From assembly GCA_964472505.1 (NCBI GenBank), contig CAYYQW010000005.1:31330-95329 (forward strand): DNA of 64,000 nt. The letters run 5' to 3'. Under the pieces are notes generated by a model, which worked only from the letters and a program-made list of their open reading frames with translations, had not been told where the DNA came from and searched no databases. Both the position numbers and the translations under genes were made by a program. Numbering within the stretch: the first letter of the stretch is position 1; every line of letters starts with the position of its first letter. This DNA is from JAYEIA01 sp964472505. Its GTDB lineage: Bacteria > Bacteroidota > Bacteroidia > Bacteroidales > JAADGE01. Shown piece by piece: positions 50,520 through 58,989 of this stretch.

Positions 50520-50540
50520 TCCTGAGCGGCAGTCGAAGGA
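50520..50540. repeat. Dispersed TCCTTCGACTG...CTCAGGA motif
   Basis: TCCTGAGCGGCAGTCGAAGG is the reverse complement of a ~20-bp motif also present, with three or four changes, at 41922-41941. Similar motifs are common between genes in Bacteroidota genomes. Confidence 0.5.
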
Positions 50541-50596
50541 AGGACTTCAAAACGTGTGGGCTGCTTCGAGCAATGGCACGGGCATGCTTTCAATGA

Positions 50597-50678
50597 AATC
50601 TGCCGGATTTGTGTTTGCAAACTGCCCTGCAACTAAATAATCTTTTGAACAATTTTTAATTAAAATCCGGCAGATTTT
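50597..50678. repeat. REP-like palindrome, copy e, distant from the transposase
   Basis: The arms CTGCCGGATT (50600-50609) and AATCCGGCAG (50664-50673) are the same as in copies a-d near 2 kb, and extend to AAATCTGCCGGATTT / AAATCCGGCAGATTT. The spacer is diverged. It shows that the RAYT family has spread at least 48 kb from the gene. Confidence 0.8.
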
Positions 50679-50795
50679 CAAAATGAAACACTTTGTACTT
50701 CTATTAGTTATATCACATCTTGCGGATTTCAGGCGTTACATAATTTATTACGGTGGGGTAGGAATCCTGATTTTATCAAAAAATATGAAAATGAG

Positions 50796-50880
50796 AACTT
50801 TGCCAAAGTTTATCTATTTTACTTATAGTGTTGATTATTAGCTTCATTACAGTTTGGAAACTGCAACTTTGCCAAAGTTT
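50796..50880. repeat. Repeated AACTTTGCCAAAGTTT palindromes
   Basis: AACTTTGCCAAAGTTT, near-palindromic, occurs at 50796-50811 (ending TTTA) and at 50865-50880. A small CAGTTT-GGA-AACTG hairpin lies just before the second copy. The pair sits upstream of the Fic gene. Confidence 0.6.
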
Positions 50881-50961
50881 AACGATATATTTTAAAAACC
50901 AAGTGCTGCTAATTAATCAAAGTGGCATAATTTTTAATAGAGGGGGGTGCTATTTAAAATT

Positions 50962-50993
50962 ATTGCGTTTTTCTTAAATAAGGATTATCTTTG
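50962..50993 (+). promoter_or_regulatory. Promoter of the fic gene
   Basis: -33 ATTG (50962-50965), 20-nt spacer, -7 TATCTTTG (50986-50993), 19 nt before the ATG at 51012. The TTG at 50991, another possible start, lies inside the -7 box and is rejected. Confidence 0.65.
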
Positions 50994-51011
50994 TTTAATA
51001 AAATCATAAAA

Positions 51012-52136
51012 ATGAAGAATTTTAAATCAGGCCAATATATCCGACAAGGCACTTACAAAAGTTTTCAGCCCGAAAAAATTAACAGGCAGTGGAGCTTGGA
51101 AAGTATGGAAATAATAAGCCTATTAAGCCAAGCTGACAGACAACTCGGGCGATTAGACATGTATTCTGAATACATCCCGAATATTGATTTGTTTATCAGT
51201 ATGCACATTGCAAAAGAAGCAACAAAATCCGGTAAGATTGAAGGAACAAAGACTAATATTGAGGAGGCATTGCTTGAAAAAGATGAAATTCAGGAAGAGA
51301 AAAGAAATGACTGGGAAGAAGTTCAAAATTATATTTCTGCATTAAACTTCGCTATTGAACAACTGAATAAATTGCCTTTCTCTTCTCGCTTGATTAAACA
51401 AACTCATAAAATATTATTAAAAGGAGTTAGAGGAAAACACAAATTACCGGGTGAATTCAGAAGCAGCCAAAATTGGATTGGCGGCGCTTCAATCAGCGAT
51501 GCATTATTTATTCCTCCCACATTTGATTCAGTGGATGATTATATGAGCGATATTGAAAAATTTGCACATTCTGAAGAGTTTTATTTTCCTGATTTATTGA
51601 GAATTGCCCTGATTCATTATCAATTTGAAACAATTCATCCGTTTTTGGACGGAAACGGAAGGGTGGGACGATTGATGATAACATTATATTTGGCGGACAA
51701 AGGAATTCTAAAAAAGCCCATATTATATCTTTCAGATTTTTTTGAGAGGAACAGGACTTTGTATTATGATAACTTAATGCGTGTAAGAGAAAAAAATGAT
51801 ATAACACAGTGGTTTAAATTCTTCTTGGTCGGAATTATTGAAACTGCAAAAAATGGCATTGAAACCTTTGACAGTATTTTGAAGCTGCAAAAAGAAGTTG
51901 AAATTAAGGTTCAGAAATTAGGAAGCCGTTCAAATAGTGCTATGGTAATTCTTAATCACCTGTTTCATAAGCCTGTTATAGATGCTCAGTCGGCTAACAG
52001 AATAACCAAGTTGTCTCTGCCCTCAGTTTATAAAATAATTAATGAATTGGAAGAGTTAAACATATTAAAGGAAATAACCGGCGCTAAGCGAGGTAAGCTG
52101 TTCGTATTTGAAGATTACCTGGAATTATTCAAATAA
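51012..52136 (+). CDS. Fic-family protein (AMP/NMP transferase) with N-terminal inhibitory helix and winged-helix C-terminus
   Basis: 374 residues from ATG 51012. The catalytic loop is complete: HPFLDGNGRVGR after IALIHYQFETI. An N-terminal autoinhibitory motif of the S/T-xxx-E-G/N type is seen in ATKSGKIEGTKTN, placing it in the class whose inhibitory helix precedes the Fic core. FRSSQNWIGG and ILYLSDFFERNRTLYYDNL are typical of the large DUF4172-like/Fic subgroup. The last ~70 residues look like a winged helix (SANRITKLSLPSVYKIINEL). It probably transfers AMP to a protein hydroxyl; the target is unknown. It stands alone in a repeat-rich gap, which suggests accessory DNA. Confidence 0.9.
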   Translation: MKNFKSGQYIRQGTYKSFQPEKINRQWSLESMEIISLLSQADRQLGRLDMYSEYIPNIDLFISMHIAKEATKSGKIEGTKTNIEEALLEKDEIQEEKRNDWEEVQNYISALNFAIEQLNKLPFSSRLIKQTHKILLKGVRGKHKLPGEFRSSQNWIGGASISDALFIPPTFDSVDDYMSDIEKFAHSEEFYFPDLLRIALIHYQFETIHPFLDGNGRVGRLMITLYLADKGILKKPILYLSDFFERNRTLYYDNLMRVREKNDITQWFKFFLVGIIETAKNGIETFDSILKLQKEVEIKVQKLGSRSNSAMVILNHLFHKPVIDAQSANRITKLSLPSVYKIINELEELNILKEITGAKRGKLFVFEDYLELFK

Positions 52137-52400
52137 AGTTTGCGAGAATATTTTTCAATAGATGAAGATAAGTCGATAAATATCAGAGTTCTCGGCCTTC
52201 TGAAAACAAATATCGGATTGAACCAAACCGGGCGCAATTTTGGAATTATTCCAAACCGGCATCCTATTTTATAACCGTTTGCACAAAAAACAGGGCATAT
52301 ATTCGGCCGGATAAAAACCGGTATTATGGACTGTTCCGGCTATGGGCAAATTGCGGCAAACAAATTACAAAAAATCCCCGAATACCACATTCCCGTAAAT

Positions 52401-52958
52401 TCACAAAACATGTTCCAATAATATTTTCAGCCCGATACCGATGAGGATAAATCCGCCGAGAATTTCTACCTGTTTGCCCAAGCGGCCGGCGGTTTTTTTG
52501 CCCAGCAGCGTGCCGAGCATAGAGGCCAAAAAGGTTACGATACCGATAATGATGACGGCCGCAATAATGTTGATTTGAATAAATCCGAAACTCAAGCCCA
52601 CTACCATTGCATCCATGCTTGTGGCGAGTGCCATGCTTAAAACCACTGTGTTTTTGAGCGGATTGTTACGCGGTGTTTCTTCGTCTTGTGTCAGGCTGTC
52701 GTATATCATTTTGGCACCGAGCAGACCCAGTAGTGCAAAAGCCGCCCAATGGTCGTAGGCACTGATGTATTGGTGAATTTCTTTACCGAGAAACCAGCCC
52801 GGCAAAGGCATGGCCGCCTGAAAAACAGCTAATACCAAAGCTACGCGAAAGGCTTGCCAAAAACGAATGTGCGGAACAATTAATCCGGAAGAAACCGATA
52901 CAGCGAAACTGTCAAACGAAAGACCTAAAGCGATTAGAGATATTTCGGTATAATCCAT
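52401..52958 (-). CDS. mntP: MntP-type manganese efflux pump
   Basis: 185 residues with six hydrophobic helices in two homologous halves. The conserved acidic motifs are present in each: GLSFDSFAVSVSSG and ATSMDAMVVGLSFGF. This inner-membrane protein exports Mn(II). It lies far from sodA but fits a picture of active manganese management. I saw no yybP-ykoY-type manganese riboswitch upstream. A -7 element (TAATTTTG on the minus strand, 53019-53026) lies about 60 nt before the start. Confidence 0.88.
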   Translation of the reverse strand: MDYTEISLIALGLSFDSFAVSVSSGLIVPHIRFWQAFRVALVLAVFQAAMPLPGWFLGKEIHQYISAYDHWAAFALLGLLGAKMIYDSLTQDEETPRNNPLKNTVVLSMALATSMDAMVVGLSFGFIQINIIAAVIIIGIVTFLASMLGTLLGKKTAGRLGKQVEILGGFILIGIGLKILLEHVL

Positions 52959-53114
52959 AAATAAACAGTATCGACAATTTTTTGTTCAACGCTCTCAGCC
53001 GGCGCGAATATTGGCCGACAAAATTAATAAACCGGCTTTAAAAATAAAATCTGAGTTTGTGTGTTCTGTTGCCCCTTGTCGGATCAGACCTTTGCAGCCT
53101 GCAATAATACTGAT

Positions 53115-54008
53115 TTACAAATACCGATTATTTCCCGTTGTGATTATTGGTACGGCCGAGGGTGAGATTTCAATTTCAATTTCTTTAAAATTTCCTTTCA
53201 GTTCGCCGTCTAATTGTAGGACATGTTCTTTTTCAAAACTGATTTTGGCCTTTGTGCATTGTATGATTTCGGAATTTAGATTATCCGTGAAATTTTCATC
53301 AAAATAGGCCAGACCCATATTGAGAATTGCACTTGCATTAACTTCCCGGATGATTACAATTTCAAACTTTCCGTCAAAAGGGTTGCTGATTGAGTTAAGC
53401 GGGATGCCGGTGCCAAAATGTCGGGCATTGCAAAAAGCCACCATTACTGCCTGACTTCTATTTGTTTTATCGGGTGTTTCGATGGTACAATTGAATTCAT
53501 CAAAATTACCAAGCTCTCGCAGGAAAGCTTTGGCGTAGGATGCCATGCCCCGGTCTTCCGTTTCTTCCGATGCTTGCACAATGCGTGCGTTCACTCCAAA
53601 ATCGCCAAAATGCAGTGAATAATGCTCATTATTTACACGCAAAAGGTCAATGCTTTTTATCATGGATGAGAGCAGAATATCTTTGAAAGCATTGAGAGGT
53701 TCTTGCGGAACATTCATTTCAAAAGCCATTCCGTTGGCTGAGCCGAGTGGTACAATGCCTATGGGAATGTTCATATCCTTCACGGCAAGAGCAGTTGTAA
53801 GCACCGTTCCGTCTCCGCCTGCTGCAGCTATCTTGTCGGGTTTGAAATCTTTAGCTGCTTCATATATTTTCTCTTTGTCATTTTCTCCGCTTGTCTCATG
53901 GAATTTATATTCTATGCCGTATGTTTCCAAGAGATTTTTGGCCTTACTTTTAAACATTCCTGTATCGGTATTTCCCGATACAGGGTTAATTATGATAAGT
54001 AGTTTCAT
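53115..54008 (-). CDS. Diacylglycerol/lipid kinase family protein (YegS/LCB5-like)
   Basis: 297 residues. The catalytic domain opens LLIIINPVSGNTDTGMF and contains the nucleotide motif AAAGGDGTVLTTALAV and GIVPLGSANGMAFEM. A beta-rich second domain follows with FGVNARIVQASEE and VMVAFCNARHFGTGIPL. Such enzymes phosphorylate diacylglycerol, sphingoid bases or related lipids at the membrane. Bacteroidota make sphingolipids, so a sphingoid substrate is possible but not shown. It is downstream of, and probably co-transcribed with, the App1-like phosphatase (16-nt gap), so a kinase and a phosphatase for lipid phosphates are paired. Confidence 0.88.
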   Translation of the reverse strand: MKLLIIINPVSGNTDTGMFKSKAKNLLETYGIEYKFHETSGENDKEKIYEAAKDFKPDKIAAAGGDGTVLTTALAVKDMNIPIGIVPLGSANGMAFEMNVPQEPLNAFKDILLSSMIKSIDLLRVNNEHYSLHFGDFGVNARIVQASEETEDRGMASYAKAFLRELGNFDEFNCTIETPDKTNRSQAVMVAFCNARHFGTGIPLNSISNPFDGKFEIVIIREVNASAILNMGLAYFDENFTDNLNSEIIQCTKAKISFEKEHVLQLDGELKGNFKEIEIEISPSAVPIITTGNNRYL

Positions 54009-54024
54009 AAGAACAAAATTCGTG

Positions 54025-54993
54025 TTATTTTTGATTCAGTTCGGGTGTATCCTCTTCTTCTTTGATTATTTTTTCAACGGCTTCCTCAATTTGTTCAAAA
54101 CTGTTGTAATAATACAATATGGTATTTTCTTTATCAAGTTTTGTGGTATCCGCAAAGTCTTTAAAGCGTTTGGTAAGCCCGGTGCGGCGCAGGAATACGG
54201 AGTATATTTTTTCGGGATATTGTTCGGCAAGTTCTGTGAATACATCGTAATCTTGCTGAGAGTCGTCTCCAAAAAGTATGATTCGTTGGTGCGGATAATA
54301 TTCTATAAGCCGCTTTATACGGTCGAGTTTATAATTTTCACGATTTTTGGCTTTGAACAAGTCTTTCCAATACACATAAGGCCTTAAAAACATAGGCCCT
54401 GTTGGAAATTCATTAATACTGAGGAAACTTGTCAGTAAATCGAACAGATTATTTTCGCTGCCGGATACATAAGCAAAGTTTACTTTGTCGATATTCATTT
54501 TTTGGTAAGCTTTGTAGGTATCGGTTACCGGTTTTCGTTTGGCCGGTTTGGTAAAAAGCATCAGCCAGAGTTTTGAGAAAAAGCGTGCCGATTTTGATAC
54601 TAAAATGGTATCGTCAATATCGGAAATCAGAAGAAAGCGAGCACTGTTTTTTTTGAATAAGCGAGGGTAATCTTGTATAATCGGTATTTTCTCGTGATTT
54701 TCGGTTTGAATAAATTCAAGATCTTCTATTTGGCTGTTTTCAATGTAAAATGAGAATTCTCCTTTATGGTCGGTTTCAATATTTGTGGTTTCGTTTCCTG
54801 TTTTAACTAAAAAGTTCTGATTTTTATAGCGCTTAATGAAGTAGCTGCTTACAATTTTCAGAAACAGGCTGTGTCTTTTGCTTTGTTGGTGCACAGTTTT
54901 GGGTTTTCCGTGCAGCATAATACCGTTTACTGCGGCATGGTCTTCCAATTCTAATATTTGTAAGTTCTTTATAAATGCTTTTTCCGGATTCAT
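54025..54993 (-). CDS. App1-like phosphatidate phosphatase (DUF2183, HAD-like)
   Basis: 322 residues. An N-terminal beta-sandwich-like region (about 1-110) is followed by the catalytic domain with DIDDTILVSKSARF (the DxDxT nucleophile motif), FAYVSGSENNLFDLLTSF, GPMFLRPY, KLDRIKRLIEYYPHQRIILF and GDDSQQDYDVFTELA. This is the pattern of yeast App1 and bacterial DUF2183 proteins, which dephosphorylate phosphatidate. Paired with the lipid kinase gene, it could run the reverse reaction. No signal peptide is seen. Confidence 0.85.
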   Translation of the reverse strand: MNPEKAFIKNLQILELEDHAAVNGIMLHGKPKTVHQQSKRHSLFLKIVSSYFIKRYKNQNFLVKTGNETTNIETDHKGEFSFYIENSQIEDLEFIQTENHEKIPIIQDYPRLFKKNSARFLLISDIDDTILVSKSARFFSKLWLMLFTKPAKRKPVTDTYKAYQKMNIDKVNFAYVSGSENNLFDLLTSFLSINEFPTGPMFLRPYVYWKDLFKAKNRENYKLDRIKRLIEYYPHQRIILFGDDSQQDYDVFTELAEQYPEKIYSVFLRRTGLTKRFKDFADTTKLDKENTILYYYNSFEQIEEAVEKIIKEEEDTPELNQK

Positions 54994-55138
54994 ATGAATA
55001 TAGGTTTATGCGCAAAAATGTTTAATTAATCTGACTGAGGTTGAGTTTGCTAAATATCGTTTTACAATGCTTTGAAAAAGCACAGCAAGTTTTTTTGCTT
55101 AACCGGTCTCAATAAGATTTGTAAATTGTATGCTGTTA

Positions 55139-55975
55139 TTATTTACTGCTTAAAATTTCACGTCCGTTCAGAGCTTGAACGGGGCGGTAGTTATTGTTCA
55201 GTATTGCCGAAAAACGGTTGATTTGTTCGGCACTTGCGCTTATGGGTTCTTTAAGTACATACCAACTGACAATTTCAGAGCAGGGCGGGGTAGTGAGAGA
55301 ACCTTTGTAATGATAATAGGCTCTGTTTCCGGGCAGTAAACTCATTAAGTTTATTGAGTCTTCTTCGGCGATGAATTGATTGCCTTCTGCAGGAAATTTA
55401 TCAAGATATTCGGCAAACAGTGCATTCTCAGGACCTTCTTCTATCATAGCACCAATTACGCTGAGCTCATTATCGGAATGTTTGTTGACAAAATGCACCT
55501 CAAGAGCCGAATATTCGCCGTTTATGGTATGCTCGCTTAAAGCGTGATAATGAAACTGAAGCAGTTCGTATGATTTGTCGCCTACGGACAAACTGCTGCC
55601 TGCATCTGTATTAAACTGCACGGTATGTCCGTTATTAATTATGTTTACATGCGAAAAGCCGTAATCAAAGAGCAATTCAGGCAAATCGGGATCAAGGGTT
55701 ACTAAATCTGTTCTTATGTCAATTGGAGATTGCGAGCTGCCGGCGCATGCCGAAAATCCTTCACAAAGATTGGCCCAATTTTCGGGACCGTTTTCGCCGG
55801 AATGATGCGACCAATGTACTTCATCACAGTCTTTTTCTGTCTCTGTTTTTGCGGAACTTTTTTCGCTTTGGGTTTCAGTTTTCGGTTTTTGCTCATTATT
55901 GCAAGCTGCTGTTACAATAATAAGCATTATAATCAGGAGTTTTAAGCCTAAGAAGTTTGTATTTTTTGTTTTCAT
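55139..55975 (-). CDS. Alpha-class carbonic anhydrase lipoprotein
   Basis: 278 residues. A signal ending in VTAAC (Cys25) predicts a lipoprotein, followed by an acidic/Lys-rich linker. The alpha-CA domain shows WSHHSGENGPENWANL, SQSPIDI, the zinc histidines in LQFHYHALSEHT and ALEVHFVNKH, and SLTTPPCSEIVSWYVL. The cysteine of that motif and the earlier CEGFSAC give the expected disulfide. It interconverts CO2 and bicarbonate in the periplasm or at the surface. It is monocistronic, and a long poly-polar linker separates the anchor from the catalytic domain. Confidence 0.93.
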   Translation of the reverse strand: MKTKNTNFLGLKLLIIMLIIVTAACNNEQKPKTETQSEKSSAKTETEKDCDEVHWSHHSGENGPENWANLCEGFSACAGSSQSPIDIRTDLVTLDPDLPELLFDYGFSHVNIINNGHTVQFNTDAGSSLSVGDKSYELLQFHYHALSEHTINGEYSALEVHFVNKHSDNELSVIGAMIEEGPENALFAEYLDKFPAEGNQFIAEEDSINLMSLLPGNRAYYHYKGSLTTPPCSEIVSWYVLKEPISASAEQINRFSAILNNNYRPVQALNGREILSSK

Positions 55976-56033
55976 GTTATTTTTATTAATAAGACAAGTA
56001 TTCGTTACAGTTACGAAACAATTGGTCGGAAGC

Positions 56034-57401
56034 CTATTTTTTCGGAGCCGTAAGTTTTTTTAGTTCTTTAAGTGTTTTACTTATGGCTTGATATTCTTTT
56101 TTTGTACGCTCAATGGCGGTCGGGCTTTCCAGCTTTTCTTTTAGTTGCTGAATACGTAATACACATTTTTCAATTTCATCAATAACGGTTTCTCTGTCTG
56201 TCGGAACAATTTCTTCGTAACGCTTGTTTACGCGTATGGTGAAGTCACTCAGAACATTCATATAATTTATGAATGCGTTGAAAGGCGAATCGTAAGGGTT
56301 GAAGTAATCGTGTACAATACCGTCCGAGCTAATTTTGGTGCTCATGTAGTAAAAATGGTCGCTGGCTTGTAGTCTTCGCCAATCTTCAATGATATCTTTA
56401 TCGCTGATGTGTTTTATTTTTTTACTGAGAGCATGCAGTTTCTCTAACGCTTCTTCTTGCATTTCGTTGCCTTGCCAGGCGGTAATATCGCGCTCTTGGT
56501 CGGCCCAGGAAATAGGATGGGGTACATTCATGGGTGCTACCGGCTGGTGATTTTCGGCAATTTCCGAAACTGTGGAAAATTCAAAATCGGTATTTTTAAA
56601 TACGGCTTCCGGAAAATGTTTCAAAAATTCAAAAATGCCGGATTCTTTTTTCTGATGCTCGCCAAATGTTTCATAATCCATAAACAGATTAATAAAGCCT
56701 TCTTTTTTGTCGGTATTTAATAGCCACTTGGCATAAGTATCGGCTGACAGCGGCCATTGGTCCCAGCCTTTATCGGAGAAGCGGAAAGCAATGTCGTCGC
56801 TGAGCTTGTAGTTGCGTAAGATTAATTTTAATTCGGGATTCAGAACATTGTAATAGAGCATGTTTGGGCTTTTCCATCCGAGAATGTGTTTCGCACCTTC
56901 GGTAAGCATGGCTTTAAATCCCATTTCGGCAACAGTAGCTCCAATTTGGTTGTCATAAATAAGTTCCGTATTTCTGAAAACTTTAGGTTTTTGTTTAAAC
57001 AGTCGTTCAATAACGGCCGAGTGTGTTTTAACGTCCTCTATAAAATCTTCTTTGCTTTTAAGTGCAATGAGTGAGTGTGAATAGGTTTCGGCCAGAAATT
57101 CAACATTACCCGTAGCGGCCAGTTCCTGAAAGCTTTTTATAACTTCCGGTGCATGTTCGGCAAATTGTTCAAGTACTGTGCCCGTAACGGAAAAGCTGAC
57201 TTTGAATTTGTCTCCGTGTTTGTCGATCAGTGCTTTTATAATGCGGTTAGCCGGCAGATAAGCTTCTTTAGCCACACGTTTTATTATAGTTTTATTGGTG
57301 AATTCATCAAAATAGTAATGGTCTTTACCGATGTCGAAAAAACGGTATCTTATCAAACGATATGGCTGATGAACTTGGAAATAGAGGGCGATATGTTTCA
57401 T
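56034..57401 (-). CDS. GH57-family alpha-amylase / glucan-processing enzyme
   Basis: 455 residues, no signal peptide. It shows GH57 motifs: LYFQVHQPYRL at the start, FSVTGTVLEQF, the nucleophile region FRNTELIYD, and the acid region LFMDYETFGEHQ, then a helical C-terminal domain (DHFYYMSTKISSDGIVHDYF). It acts on cytoplasmic alpha-1,4-glucans. With the following GT4 and debranching-enzyme genes upstream it forms the three-gene glycogen/alpha-glucan cluster found widely in Bacteroidota. Confidence 0.92.
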   Translation of the reverse strand: MKHIALYFQVHQPYRLIRYRFFDIGKDHYYFDEFTNKTIIKRVAKEAYLPANRIIKALIDKHGDKFKVSFSVTGTVLEQFAEHAPEVIKSFQELAATGNVEFLAETYSHSLIALKSKEDFIEDVKTHSAVIERLFKQKPKVFRNTELIYDNQIGATVAEMGFKAMLTEGAKHILGWKSPNMLYYNVLNPELKLILRNYKLSDDIAFRFSDKGWDQWPLSADTYAKWLLNTDKKEGFINLFMDYETFGEHQKKESGIFEFLKHFPEAVFKNTDFEFSTVSEIAENHQPVAPMNVPHPISWADQERDITAWQGNEMQEEALEKLHALSKKIKHISDKDIIEDWRRLQASDHFYYMSTKISSDGIVHDYFNPYDSPFNAFINYMNVLSDFTIRVNKRYEEIVPTDRETVIDEIEKCVLRIQQLKEKLESPTAIERTKKEYQAISKTLKELKKLTAPKK

Positions 57402-57503
57402 GCGTTTTTTTTTATTGTTTTTTAAAGCTTGCTTGGAATGCCCGGATAAACATTGTGTTTAGCCTGTTGTTTTGTCTTGGGGGCATTTCATGTGTTTTTA
57501 TTC

Positions 57504-58940
57504 TTAGTTTAAAATATTTTTATAAATGTCTTTTACTTTTTCGGCCGGAGTTACCCATCGAAAACTTTCAGCTTCGGGTTTTGAGAGCCGGCGAAGCATA
57601 CGCGCCATGCCGTCATAGTTTAGCAAGCCGTATATGGCATCGGCCATGGCGTGGTCGTCCCAGAAATTAACTTTTATGGCATTTTTCAGTATTTCTGATA
57701 CACCGGATTGTTTAGAAATAATAACGGGTACGTTTGAGCGCATGGCTTCCAAAGGGGAAATTCCGAATGGTTCCGAAATGGAGGGCATCACATATACATC
57801 GCTTATGGCATACATTCGGGTTACGTCTTCGCCCCGGAGGAAATCGGTAAAGTGAAATTTGTCCGATATTTTCAGTCTTGCCGCATAGCGAATCATGCGC
57901 CGGAGCATGTCTCCGCTTCCGGCCATTACAAAGCGTACATTGTCGGTTTTATCGAGCACGAGTTTGGCTGTTCTTATAAAATATTCCGGGCCTTTTTGGT
58001 AGGTTATTCGTCCGAGGAAGGTTACGATTTTTTCATCGGTATTTTTTTTAAAGACTTTGTTTTCACTTTCTTGCGGTTCTACGGCGTTGTGTACTGTAAC
58101 GGTTTTATGTTTTGGGATACCGTATTTTTTTTCTACGATATTTCCGGTAAGGTCGCTTACGGTAATTATTTTATCTGCACTTTGCATGCCGTGTTGCTCC
58201 AAGCCGTAAACGTGGGGGTTTATGTTTTGTTCTCCGCTTCGATCGAACTCGGTGGCGTGCACATGAATAACCAAAGGCTTGCCCGACACTTTTTTTGCAG
58301 CAACACCGGCCGCATAAGTCAGCCAATCGTGTGCGTGAATGATATCAAACTCGTATTGTTCGGCTATGATGGAGGCTACTTTTGCATAATTATCCACTTC
58401 TTGCATTAGGGTTGTTCCGTACTTTCCGGTAAAAATAAATTTCCCGTCTTTACTTATCAGTTTGGATTGTTTCATGCGTTCTTCTAACAGAACCGGTTTT
58501 CCGTCTTTTAGGTAGTATAGCCTTCCTTGGTCATCGGTAAGTATGTTTTCGGTATCTAAGCGTTTTTCACGCAAGAATTTTTCATATTGTTCCGGCGACA
58601 GGTAGGGTTGCAATTTTGATTTTACTTCTATAAAATCTACTTTTTTAAGATTTATTTTCGGTTTTCCCTTGATGTTTTGTTCTTCAAGGTATTTATCACC
58701 CGATACCTTACGAATGATACTGTTTTCATCATCAATAAATCGTTCCGCATTGATATTTTCGGCACCTATGAGCCGAGCGGCTTTTTTGTCTTCATCGCCG
58801 TATAGCTTGGGCACTACAAAAAGGATTTCTATATCATCTAAAGCGGAAAGGCTTTTGGTCAGTCCGTAACAAGCTGTTCCCAGCCCTCCGGATATATGCG
58901 GGGGGAATTCCCATCCAAACATTAAAATTTTCATTCGCAC
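57504..58940 (-). CDS. GT4-family glucosyltransferase (glycogen/alpha-glucan synthase-like)
   Basis: 478 residues. The N-terminus MKILMFGWEFPPHISGGLGT has the KxGGL-like loop of glucan synthases. A long insertion (about 70-190) separates it from DIIHAHDWLTYAAGVAA. The acceptor/donor half has VTFLGRITYQKGPEYFIRTA and the E-x7-E motif in PSISEPFGISPLEAMRSNV. By family and context it elongates alpha-1,4-glucan from a nucleotide-glucose. It lies between the GH57 and debranching-enzyme genes in one direction. The ATG at 58934 (Met3) is an equal start. Confidence 0.88.
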   Translation of the reverse strand: MRMKILMFGWEFPPHISGGLGTACYGLTKSLSALDDIEILFVVPKLYGDEDKKAARLIGAENINAERFIDDENSIIRKVSGDKYLEEQNIKGKPKINLKKVDFIEVKSKLQPYLSPEQYEKFLREKRLDTENILTDDQGRLYYLKDGKPVLLEERMKQSKLISKDGKFIFTGKYGTTLMQEVDNYAKVASIIAEQYEFDIIHAHDWLTYAAGVAAKKVSGKPLVIHVHATEFDRSGEQNINPHVYGLEQHGMQSADKIITVSDLTGNIVEKKYGIPKHKTVTVHNAVEPQESENKVFKKNTDEKIVTFLGRITYQKGPEYFIRTAKLVLDKTDNVRFVMAGSGDMLRRMIRYAARLKISDKFHFTDFLRGEDVTRMYAISDVYVMPSISEPFGISPLEAMRSNVPVIISKQSGVSEILKNAIKVNFWDDHAMADAIYGLLNYDGMARMLRRLSKPEAESFRWVTPAEKVKDIYKNILN

Positions 58941-58989
58941 ATCTTTTTTCGGTTACAAATCAATTTGTTTCATTCTTTTGTACTTTGGT

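Noticed and set aside
52959..53114. A yybP-ykoY manganese riboswitch upstream of mntP
   Set aside because: The conserved internal loops of that class are not visible; only a -7-like box is present.
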